This document shows, in pieces, positions 44,096 through 51,796 of a DNA stretch of 64,000 nt (the stretch's first letter is position 1; each line of letters begins with the position of its first letter). The notes under the pieces were generated by a model. It saw only the letters and a list, made by a program, of their open reading frames with translations, had not been told where the DNA came from and searched no databases. The stretch is from Hymenobacter tibetensis (GTDB taxonomy: Bacteria; Bacteroidota; Bacteroidia; Cytophagales; Hymenobacteraceae): contig NZ_CP094669.1 in the NCBI RefSeq assembly GCF_022827545.1, positions 2,508,001 to 2,572,000 on the forward strand, given 5' to 3'. The translations under genes were made by a program, and so were the position numbers.

Positions 44096-44518
44096 ATGTC
44101 ACAACTTACATGCCCAAAGTGCGAATCCAAGGAAGCTACCAAAAGTGGAGTGGTAGGCGGCAGACAACGCTATAAGTGCAAGAATTGTGGGTATCACTTC
44201 TCGGTAGCCAAGGCAGGCAAGGAGATTAATTCCTATTACGTCATCAAAGCACTACAGCTATACGTGGAAGGCGTAAGCTACCGTGAGATTGAGCGGTTGC
44301 TGGGGGTTAGCCACGTGAGCGTGATGAACTGGGTGAAAAAGTACGGCATGAAAGCTCCCCGCCAGACAGAATATCATCCAACGTATAAAATACTCAACCA
44401 GAAAGAGTTGACGGAGTATTTCCAGAATACAAACAACCTGAAAGGAGCCGGGCTAGTGGTGACTGAGTTGGGCGACAAATACATGATGATCCGGTGGGAA
44501 CGGTTTCGGCAAGGGTAG
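44096..44518 (+). CDS. InsA-like zinc-ribbon/HTH protein, stand-alone
   Basis: 140 residues. A zinc ribbon with C6, C9, C28 and C31 (CPKC...CKNC) is followed by a helix-turn-helix (about 61-82, SYREIERLLGVSHVSVMNWV) as in InsA of IS1-type elements. The C-terminal 45 residues are not transposase-like (GAGLVVTELGDKYMMIRWERF). No InsB/DDE gene, terminal repeat or target duplication is visible, so this is probably a transposase-derived DNA-binding regulator. It is directly upstream of the porin that opens the carboxylate locus. The alternative, a decayed IS remnant, is less likely given the intact frame. Confidence 0.7.
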   Translation: MSQLTCPKCESKEATKSGVVGGRQRYKCKNCGYHFSVAKAGKEINSYYVIKALQLYVEGVSYREIERLLGVSHVSVMNWVKKYGMKAPRQTEYHPTYKILNQKELTEYFQNTNNLKGAGLVVTELGDKYMMIRWERFRQG

Positions 44519-44668
44519 CAGCTATAGAGGTTAACAGAAGTATAGCAGGGGCGTGACATGTGGCGGAAGGTTTTGCTATTTGGTTGAGCTGAAAGGGGAG
44601 GATAGGAGTTGCCGCTCTTCCCTGACAGAGCTCCTCCGATTCCCACCGTACCACTTCCACCATCCTCT

Positions 44669-46234
44669 ATGCAAAACGCCCGTTACGCGCTGGCACTTAG
44701 TGCGCTGCTGACTACTGCCGGAGCTTCGGCTCAGGTAATAACACCCCCCACCGGTGAGGCGCCCCCGCCCGCTGCGCCAGCGCCGCCCCCCGCCACACCT
44801 ACTGCGGCCAAACCAGTGCCCTACGGACCGGGGATGAAAGTCAACCTCTCACCCGACGGGTCCAAGTACTTGCGTTTCTTGCTTTGGTCACAGATTTACA
44901 CGCGCTACAACGAGAACAACACCGGTACCCTGCGCGCGCCCAACAAGCCCAAAGACAGCCAGGTGGATTTCGGGATTCGCCGCTCACGCATGGTGATTCT
45001 GGCGCAGCTTAACCCACGCTTCTTAGTGTATACCCACTTGGGTATCAACAACCAAAATAACGTGAGTGGGGGCTTGAATGCCGCTACTGACGGCAAGAAG
45101 CCGCAGATCTTCATTCATGAAGCCGTAACAGAGTACAAGGTCAACAAGTACCTCAATTTGGGAGCGGGCCTGCACTACTACAACGGTATTTCACGCCTGA
45201 GCAGCGCCAGCACCACCAGCATGCTGGCCATGGACTTTCCGCTCACCAACTTCCCTACTATCGACGCCCTCGACCAATTTGCCCGCTACCTCGGCGTGTT
45301 TGCCAAGGGTCGCATCGGCAAGTTCGACTACCGCTTGTCGGTGAGCGACCCGTTTCTGACCAACCTGCCAACCAATGCGAACTATGTGGCGGGGGGCGTC
45401 CAAACTGGCAACCCGCTGGGTTTGGGTACCACAGTAGATGGCGTGAACACGGGTACCAATATTGCACAGTACAACCCGCAGAATACCGGCCATGTGTATC
45501 AAGGGTATTTCAATTACAACTTCTTAGAGCCAGAGGCTAATTTATTGCCATATTATCAGGGTACTTACCTAGGTACCAAACGAGTACTAAGTTTGGGAAC
45601 CGGCTTCATGTACAACAATGATGGCATGTACTCGCGGCCCACTAGTGACGCCCGGACGCTATCTAGCCTGACTCCGGCGGCTGGTAGTACTACCGACCTC
45701 TTCACGGCCGTGCCCACCAGCAAGCACGATATTAAGCTCTTTGGGGCCGATGTGTTTTACGATGTGCCCTTAGATACAGCTTCGCGGACGGCATTGACTT
45801 TCTATGGCGTCTATTATAGGTACGATTTCGGGCCGAACTACGTGCGCTACGTGGGCGGGGAGAACCCTGGCTATGGTGCAGCGGCCCTACGCGGCAACGC
45901 GGTGCCACAGTCGGGCACGGGCAACGCGCAGTATATAAATGCCGGGTTTCTGCTACCACAGAACACGCTGGGCCCGAAAGTACGGCTGCAGCCCTACGTG
46001 GCGTATCTGCACAGTAGCTACGAGGGCTTGCGCAAAAGCAATGGCGAGAGAGCCGGCGTGAACGTGTACGATGCCGGTGTGAATGTGCTGCTCGATGGGC
46101 ACAATGCCAAAGTCACCCTGAACTACCGCGCCCGTCCCGACTTCAGCGACCAAGCGCCTGTGCCGAATGGGGCGCTGATCAACAACGTGAAATACCGTCC
46201 GGAAATCACGCTGCAAACGCAGGTATTCTTGTAA
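44669..46234 (+). CDS. Outer-membrane porin, OprO/OprP-like family
   Basis: 521 residues from ATG 44669. Signal peptide (ALSALLTTAGASAQ), then a Pro/Ala-rich stretch (about 30-50), then a 16-strand-type barrel. RRSRMVILAQLNPRFLVYTHLGINN and FAKGRIGKFDYRLSV are typical of Bacteroidota porins of the phosphate-selective O/P family. Despite the family name, the substrate is not fixed. Its position before an MHS-type symporter suggests passage of small organic acids. 150 bp after the InsA-like gene and 118 bp before the MFS gene. Confidence 0.8.
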   Translation: MQNARYALALSALLTTAGASAQVITPPTGEAPPPAAPAPPPATPTAAKPVPYGPGMKVNLSPDGSKYLRFLLWSQIYTRYNENNTGTLRAPNKPKDSQVDFGIRRSRMVILAQLNPRFLVYTHLGINNQNNVSGGLNAATDGKKPQIFIHEAVTEYKVNKYLNLGAGLHYYNGISRLSSASTTSMLAMDFPLTNFPTIDALDQFARYLGVFAKGRIGKFDYRLSVSDPFLTNLPTNANYVAGGVQTGNPLGLGTTVDGVNTGTNIAQYNPQNTGHVYQGYFNYNFLEPEANLLPYYQGTYLGTKRVLSLGTGFMYNNDGMYSRPTSDARTLSSLTPAAGSTTDLFTAVPTSKHDIKLFGADVFYDVPLDTASRTALTFYGVYYRYDFGPNYVRYVGGENPGYGAAALRGNAVPQSGTGNAQYINAGFLLPQNTLGPKVRLQPYVAYLHSSYEGLRKSNGERAGVNVYDAGVNVLLDGHNAKVTLNYRARPDFSDQAPVPNGALINNVKYRPEITLQTQVFL

Positions 46235-46352
46235 GAGCCTGACAGGCAGCAAGCAACAGGAGCCACTACGCAGTGGCTGGTTCTGTGGCTGCCACTGCGC
46301 TGCTCTTCGCTCGTCTCTACCATTCCACTTTCAAAAACACCCATCATCCATC

Positions 46353-47876
46353 ATGAACCAGAACCTCCCTAATCGTGACTCAGGGGCCTATTCAGGGGCT
46401 GCCCCTCTAGCGGGCACCACCGACGACGCGGTAACGCACGACAACAACGCCGTTTCCACCAGCAAAATCTGGCAGGTAATTACCGCCTCGTCGGTGGGCA
46501 CTGTTATCGAGTGGTACGACTTCTACATCTTCGGTTCGCTGGCCGCTATTATCGGGCCGGTGCTGTTCGGTACTACGGGCAAAATCGAGGATACCATCTT
46601 GGGTACGCTGGCCGTGTTTGGTGCCGGTTTCATTGTGCGGCCGTTTGGGGCGGTGTTCTTCGGCCGCATCGGCGACCTGGTGGGCCGCAAGTACACGTTC
46701 CTGCTGACCCTGCTGATTATGGGCGGCGCTACGTTTGTAACCGGCCTGATTCCGAGTTACGACAAAATTGGAGTGGCGGCGCCCATCATCGTGACACTGC
46801 TGCGCTTGTTGCAAGGCTTGGCGCTGGGCGGCGAATACGGGGGCGCTACCACGTATGTGGCCGAGCACTCACCCGACAACAAGCGGGGCTACTACACCTC
46901 GTTTATTCAGATTACGGCTACGGCCGGTCTGTTTATAAGCGTACTGGTTATCATCGTTACGCGTAAGAGCCTCGGCGAAGAAGCCTTCAAAGAGTGGGGC
47001 TGGCGGATTCCGTTTCTACTGTCGGGGGCCTTGGTAATTGCCTCGTACTATATCCGGCGCAAGCTACACGAGTCGCCGCTGTTCGCTAAGGCTAAAGCCG
47101 AAGGGAAGACCAGCACGAGCCCACTGCGGGAGTCGTTTGTGAACCCCGTAAACCGCCGGTTGGTGTTGATTTCGCTGTTCGGCGCTACTATGGGCCAGGG
47201 GGTAGTATGGTACACGGGGCAGTTCTACGCGTACTCGTTCATGCAGAACTCGCTGAAGCTTGACCTTGTGGATGCCAGTATTGTGCTTTGCGTTGCGCTG
47301 CTGCTCGCTACGCCGTTCTTCGTGTACTTCGGTAGCCTCTCCGACCGGATTGGCCGCAAGAAAATCATCATGATGGGCCTGCTGTGTGGTGCGCTCTTCA
47401 CGATTCCAATCTTCTACGGCCTCAAAGCGTTTGCTGGTCCCCTGACGGAAGTAACCGCGGCCACTGTGGATGCCACCGGCAAAGCCGTGCCTGCCGTGAT
47501 GAAAGCCCTTTCGCCAAGCCTAGTACCCATGACCGCGCTGGTGTTCTGCCTGGTGCTGTTCGTGACCATGGCGTACGGCCCCATTGCCGCTTATTTGGTG
47601 GAGCTGTTCCCAACCAAAGTGCGCTACACCTCGCTTTCGTTGCCGTACCACATCGGCAACGGCGTTTTCGGGGGCTTCGTGCCGTTCATTGCCACGGCCC
47701 TCACGCTGGCTGCTGCTGCGCAACCCGAAGGCACTCTGCTTAAAACCTACAGCAGCTTTGCTGGCCTGCTCTACCCAGTTATCATTGCCCTGATTTGCTG
47801 GTTCATTGGCACGGCCCTGATGAAGGATGTGCGCAACGTACGGTTGATGGAAGAAGGCTCCGGCGACGTTCGGTAG
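46353..47876 (+). CDS. MFS transporter, metabolite:H+ symporter (MHS) type
   Basis: 507 residues, 12 helices. The first helix carries TVIEWYDFYIFGS, the MHS hallmark; MFS motif A follows (GRIGDLVGRKY) with its repeat SDRIGRKK. GGEYGGATTYVAEHSP is the conserved helix 5 region of ProP/KgtP/ShiA-like symporters. A 45-residue hydrophilic insert between helices 8 and 9 makes it longer than the usual about 440. It probably imports an organic acid by proton symport. In the run porin, MFS, small protein, SLC5-kinase, RR, prpE, acs. Confidence 0.9.
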   Translation: MNQNLPNRDSGAYSGAAPLAGTTDDAVTHDNNAVSTSKIWQVITASSVGTVIEWYDFYIFGSLAAIIGPVLFGTTGKIEDTILGTLAVFGAGFIVRPFGAVFFGRIGDLVGRKYTFLLTLLIMGGATFVTGLIPSYDKIGVAAPIIVTLLRLLQGLALGGEYGGATTYVAEHSPDNKRGYYTSFIQITATAGLFISVLVIIVTRKSLGEEAFKEWGWRIPFLLSGALVIASYYIRRKLHESPLFAKAKAEGKTSTSPLRESFVNPVNRRLVLISLFGATMGQGVVWYTGQFYAYSFMQNSLKLDLVDASIVLCVALLLATPFFVYFGSLSDRIGRKKIIMMGLLCGALFTIPIFYGLKAFAGPLTEVTAATVDATGKAVPAVMKALSPSLVPMTALVFCLVLFVTMAYGPIAAYLVELFPTKVRYTSLSLPYHIGNGVFGGFVPFIATALTLAAAAQPEGTLLKTYSSFAGLLYPVIIALICWFIGTALMKDVRNVRLMEEGSGDVR

Positions 47877-47929
47877 AACGTCCCATCAAGCGGTACTCGT
47901 AGCCAGCTTGCGCCCGCAGCCCTTCTTGA

Positions 47930-47961
47930 AAAGTCCGTCGGGCCCTGGTTCGGCGGACTTT
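47930..47961 (+). terminator. Hairpin between MFS and small-protein genes
   Basis: 11-bp stem (AAAGTCCG...CGGACTTT) with one G-U pair, followed by TCTGTTGCTT. Weak T run, so partial termination or attenuation within the locus. Confidence 0.5.
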
Positions 47962-48060
47962 CTGTTGCTTGGTGCTGGTTGGCAACCGATTGGCTTCGGT
48001 TGGTGTCTCGCTACGAAAGCCGTCTACAATCAACCACCTCCACCTATCAACTCCTACTCT

Positions 48061-48279
48061 ATGCTACCCATGTCTTCGCAGGAGCAGACCGAGCAGCGCC
48101 GCGGACAGCGGCTGTTGTTTGTGAGTTTGCTGTTTGGGGTGCTGCTAAACTTCCCACTGCTGGCAGTTTTCAACCACAACGGTCGGGTGGGGGGCGTGCC
48201 TGTGCTCTACCTCTACGTGCTGCTGGCCTGGCTAACGTTGGTGTTGCTCACGGCCTGGCTGGTGAAGAAGGTCAATTAA
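48061..48279 (+). CDS. Small 2-TM protein preceding the SLC5-kinase, YjcH-like by position
   Basis: 72 residues from ATG 48061 (ATG 48070 also possible). Short charged N-tail, helix 1 (LLFVSLLFGVLLNFPLLAVF), a loop with GRVGGVPV, helix 2 (LYVLLAWLTLVLLTAWLV) and a basic tail KKVN. Size, topology and location resemble the small partner subunits (DUF485/DUF4212 type) that precede SLC5 acetate permeases, as yjcH precedes actP. Sequence homology is not certain. The stop codon lies in the left end of the 48273-48390 repeat. Confidence 0.65.
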   Translation: MLPMSSQEQTEQRRGQRLLFVSLLFGVLLNFPLLAVFNHNGRVGGVPVLYLYVLLAWLTLVLLTAWLVKKVN

Positions 48280-48390
48280 AAATGAAGAAATGAAGAAGTG
48301 AAAATAGGTTGTTCTGCCTGCCAGAAACCGGAGCCAGAAGGCCTTTAATTCTTCCCCAGTTCTTACTTTATAATTCCTAATTTTTAATTG
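48273..48390. repeat. 118-bp intergenic element with 11-bp terminal inverted repeats
   Basis: Ends CAATTAAAAAT (48273-48283) and ATTTTTAATTG (48380-48390) are exact inverted repeats. The left arm continues with an 8-bp period (AAATGAAG), the right arm with a 7-bp period (TAATTCC, TAATTTT, TAATTGG). It fills the gap between the small-protein stop and the kinase start. Related to the elements at 35708 and 51265. Confidence 0.7.
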
Positions 48391-48395
48391 GATCC

Positions 48396-51173
48396 ATGTC
48401 CAAGCTGCTGGTTATCGGCTTTTCGTTTGGCTACTTAGCGTTGCTCTTCGGGGTGGCGTATGCGGCGGAGCGTCGGGCGGGTTCGGCACGGAGCAGCCTG
48501 GTGAACAACCCGTATGTGTATGCCCTGAGCATGGCCGTGTACTGCACCGCCTGGACCTATTACGGGTCGGTGGGACGGGCGGCGCACTTCGGGTTGGAGT
48601 TTGTGGGTATCTACCTGGGCCCTACGCTGATGGCTCCAGCCGCGTGGTTGGTGCTGCGCAAAATCATCCGCATCTGCCGGTTGCAGCGCCTCACCTCCAT
48701 TGCCGACTTTATATCGGCCCGCTACGGCAAGAGTGCTTCTTTGGGGGCCTTGGCCACGGTGGTCTGCGTGCTGGGTATTGTGCCCTACATCTCACTGCAA
48801 ATCAAGGCCATTGCCACGTCCTTCGACATCATTACCCGCGGGCCCGATGCGTTGCAGTTGCCCTTGGAAGGTACCGCAGCCAGCTCGGCGCTCTACACCA
48901 CGGTGGCGCTGGCGTTCTTCACCATCATCTTCGGGGTGCGCTCCATCGAAGCTACCGAGCGGCACGAAGGCATGGTGCTGGCTGTGGCGTTGGAAAGCCT
49001 GGTGAAGCTAGTGGCGTTTCTGGCGGCTGGCATCTTCGTGACTTTCGGGCTGTTTGATGACTTTTCGGATGTGTTCACGCAAGCCGCCGCCGTGCCCGAC
49101 CTGAGCCGGCTGTTCACGTTGGATGGGGCCGGTACCAGTAGTGGGCAGTGGTTTACGCTGCTGTTGCTCAGTATGGCTGCTATTCTGGTATTGCCGCGGC
49201 AGTTTCAGGTATCAGTGGTCGAGAACGTCAACGAAGACCACTTGCGCAAAGCCATGTGGCTGTTTCCGCTCTACCTCATCATTATCAACTTGTTTGTGCT
49301 GCCTCTGGCCTTTGGCGGGCGGTTGCTAGCGGGGACGGGGTTCGATGCTGATACGTTTGTGTTAGCGCTACCCATGCAGGCGGGGCATCCGTGGCTGGCT
49401 TTGTTTATCTACATCGGGGGCCTGTCCGCGGCTTCGTCCATGATTATCGTGGAAACCATTGCTTTGAGCGTGATGATGAGCAACCACCTGCTGATGCCGC
49501 TGCTCGTTCGGATTCCGGCTGCGCAATCAGAAGGCACGAGCTGGTTTGCTTACCTGGGCAAGGTGGCCCTGAACAGCCGGCGGTTGGCGGTGGTGCTGGT
49601 GCTGTTGCTCGCGTACGGCTACTACATTGGCGTGGGGCACTTGCTGCCGCTAGTTAATATCGGGTTGGTGTCGTTTGCAGCGGTGGCGCAGTTTGTGCCT
49701 GTGGTGTTAGGCGGGCTCTATTGGAAGGGCGGCAACTGGCAGGGCGCTACGGCGGGCCTGTTGGCGGGGTTTGTGGTCTGGTTTTTCACGTTGGTGGTGC
49801 CTACTATGGTGGGGCCGCACATGCTGAGCGAGGCGCTGCTCTCCGAGGGCTTATTCGGCTGGAATGGGTTGCGCCCGTTTGCGTTGTTCGGGCTCGAAGG
49901 GCTCGATTACTTGTCGCACGGACTGTTTTGGAGCTGGTTTTTCAATATCGGCTTCTACGTGGGGGTTTCCCTGCTGCGGGGGCCTTCGGCGTTGGAGCAG
50001 CGCCAGGCCGATATTTTCGTGGGTGTGTTTCATTACCGCAACGTGTTTGAAGGGCCCGCTAGCTGGCAAGGTGCTGCCCAACTGCCCGACGTGCGCGCCC
50101 TGCTAAACGGCTTCTTGGGCAAGCGCCGCGCTTCGCAGGCCCTGCGCACTTTTGCCGAACGGTTTCCTGATGCCCACCCCGCCGACGATGTTGCACCGCC
50201 TCAGGCCGACCCGCGGCTACTGGCGTACTCTGAAAAGCTACTGGCTGGTAGCATTGGTCCGGCCTCGGCGCGGCTGCTGCTGGCTTCGTCCATTGGGGTA
50301 GAAGACATTAGCTTCGACAACGTGGTGGGCATCCTGCGCGAAAGCCAGCAGCTGCTGGAAGTGAACCGCCAGCTGCAAAAGCAGCAGCGACAACTCCAGC
50401 GCCTCACCGACGAGCTGCGCGCCGCCTACGACCAGCTGCAGGAGCTAGACCACCACAAAGATGAATTTCTGGCCACCGTCACGCACGAGCTGCGCACTCC
50501 GCTGACCAGTATCCGGGCGCTTTCTGAAATCCTGACCGACAATCCCGACCTGGAAGAAGAAGAGCGCCAGCGTTTCCTGCTCACCATCACGCGCGAGTCG
50601 GAACGCCTGAGCCGGCTCATCACGCTGGTACTGGACCTAGAGAAGTACGAATCCGGCAAAGCCACCCTCGACCGCACACCCCTCGACCCCGTGGAAGTGC
50701 TCAACGACGCCATCGAGTCGGTGGGGCAGCTGCTGCGCGACAAGCAGATTCAGCTGGATGTGGCGGCGCCCCCCGGCCTGCCCCAGCTCTCCGCCGACCG
50801 CGACCGGCTGATGCAAGTGCTGGTGAATCTGTTGAGCAACGCCATCAAATCGTGCCGGGCCGATGGCAGCGGCCGTATTCGGGTGGCGGCCGAGCTGCCC
50901 CCAGCCACCGCGGGTGCCCCCGCCACGCTCCGCCTGGTGGTGCAAGACAACGGCAAGGGCATCGAAGCGGCTTTTCACACCCTCATTTTCGACAAGTTTT
51001 TCCAAGCCCAAAACCAAACCATGCGCAAACCCGAAGGCTCGGGGCTGGGCCTGGCCATCACCAAGAAAATAGTGGAGCTGCACGCCGGCCGCATTTGGGT
51101 GGAAAGCCAACCCGAGCAAGGAGCCCGGTTTTCGGTGGAGCTTCCCGTTGTTGCAGTAGCACTTGATGAGTAG
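48396..51173 (+). CDS. SLC5 transporter-STAC-histidine kinase fusion (CbrA/CrbS-like)
   Basis: 925 residues. Residues 1 to about 530 are a sodium:solute symporter fold (VYALSMAVYCTAWTYYGSVG, TSIADFISARYGKS, IVPYISLQIKAIA). Then a STAC domain (about 590-640: LLAYSEKLLAGSIGPASARLL), a coiled coil, HisKA with H697 (THELRTPL) and HATPase (QDNGKGI, GSGLGLAITKK). No PAS domain. Such proteins sense or carry amino acids or acetate; CrbS controls acs in Vibrio and Pseudomonas. Here a single-domain RR, prpE and acs follow directly, supporting carboxylate sensing. The gap before it is filled by a repeat element. Confidence 0.93.
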   Translation: MSKLLVIGFSFGYLALLFGVAYAAERRAGSARSSLVNNPYVYALSMAVYCTAWTYYGSVGRAAHFGLEFVGIYLGPTLMAPAAWLVLRKIIRICRLQRLTSIADFISARYGKSASLGALATVVCVLGIVPYISLQIKAIATSFDIITRGPDALQLPLEGTAASSALYTTVALAFFTIIFGVRSIEATERHEGMVLAVALESLVKLVAFLAAGIFVTFGLFDDFSDVFTQAAAVPDLSRLFTLDGAGTSSGQWFTLLLLSMAAILVLPRQFQVSVVENVNEDHLRKAMWLFPLYLIIINLFVLPLAFGGRLLAGTGFDADTFVLALPMQAGHPWLALFIYIGGLSAASSMIIVETIALSVMMSNHLLMPLLVRIPAAQSEGTSWFAYLGKVALNSRRLAVVLVLLLAYGYYIGVGHLLPLVNIGLVSFAAVAQFVPVVLGGLYWKGGNWQGATAGLLAGFVVWFFTLVVPTMVGPHMLSEALLSEGLFGWNGLRPFALFGLEGLDYLSHGLFWSWFFNIGFYVGVSLLRGPSALEQRQADIFVGVFHYRNVFEGPASWQGAAQLPDVRALLNGFLGKRRASQALRTFAERFPDAHPADDVAPPQADPRLLAYSEKLLAGSIGPASARLLLASSIGVEDISFDNVVGILRESQQLLEVNRQLQKQQRQLQRLTDELRAAYDQLQELDHHKDEFLATVTHELRTPLTSIRALSEILTDNPDLEEEERQRFLLTITRESERLSRLITLVLDLEKYESGKATLDRTPLDPVEVLNDAIESVGQLLRDKQIQLDVAAPPGLPQLSADRDRLMQVLVNLLSNAIKSCRADGSGRIRVAAELPPATAGAPATLRLVVQDNGKGIEAAFHTLIFDKFFQAQNQTMRKPEGSGLGLAITKKIVELHAGRIWVESQPEQGARFSVELPVVAVALDE

Positions 51174-51264
51174 CAACCAAGAACTGTCCGCCGTGCATTG
51201 TATAAAGCCATTGTATTCGAGTGTCCGCATGGCTCTACTGTCATCTGTAACCCTAAAAACTGAT

Positions 51265-51297
51265 TCAATTATTAATTCCTACTTCCTAATTACTAAT
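51265..51297 (+). repeat. Solo array of 7-bp-period TAATTnn repeats
   Basis: TAATTCC, TACTTCC, TAATTAC and TAATTGA follow in register just before the response regulator start. It matches the right arm of the two larger elements; no left arm is visible. Confidence 0.6.
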
Positions 51298-51303
51298 TGA
51301 AAG

Positions 51304-51696
51304 ATGCCGCACATATTGATAGTGGACGATGAGCCTAACATTGTGATGTCGCTCGAATTTTTGATGCGCAAGAACGGCTATGCCGTAAGCATTGCCCGCA
51401 ACGGTACCGAGGCCCTCGAAGCCGTCGACCGCGCCCCCCTTGACATCGTGCTGCTCGATATCATGATGCCCGATGTGGACGGCTACCAGGTGTGCCGCTA
51501 CATCAAAGCCCGGCCAGACCGGGCGGGTACCAAAATCATCTTCCTCTCCGCCAAAACCAAAGACGTTGATGTGCAGAAAGGCTACGAAGCCGGCGCCGAC
51601 CTCTACATTCCCAAGCCCTTCAGCACCCGCCAGCTCATGAGTAAAGTGCGGGAGCTACTCGCCGCGCCGCACCCCCAGACAAACCTTGCCCCGTAG
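51304..51696 (+). CDS. Single-domain response regulator (CheY-like)
   Basis: 130 residues, a receiver domain only: acidic pair D8/D9, phospho-acceptor D52 (VLLDIMMPD), the Ser of FLSAKT and the Lys of IPKPFS. The C-terminal tail is about 10 residues with no DNA-binding or enzymatic domain. It is 130 bp after the SLC5-kinase and before prpE, so it is almost certainly the kinase partner. Known CrbR/CbrB partners have an output domain, which is missing here, so the signal must pass to another protein. Confidence 0.93.
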   Translation: MPHILIVDDEPNIVMSLEFLMRKNGYAVSIARNGTEALEAVDRAPLDIVLLDIMMPDVDGYQVCRYIKARPDRAGTKIIFLSAKTKDVDVQKGYEAGADLYIPKPFSTRQLMSKVRELLAAPHPQTNLAP

Positions 51697-51796
51697 CCTA
51701 GTTGGTGCTTGTCTGCTCGTAGTAGGCAAGTTGGCCTGCAATAGCCGCAGGAAGCAGATGCCTAACAAGAAGTACGTTCCCGTTCCCTTTTGTCTC

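Noticed and set aside
44096..44668. Complete IS1-type insertion sequence
   Set aside because: Only an InsA-like frame; no InsB/DDE frame, terminal inverted repeats or target duplication.
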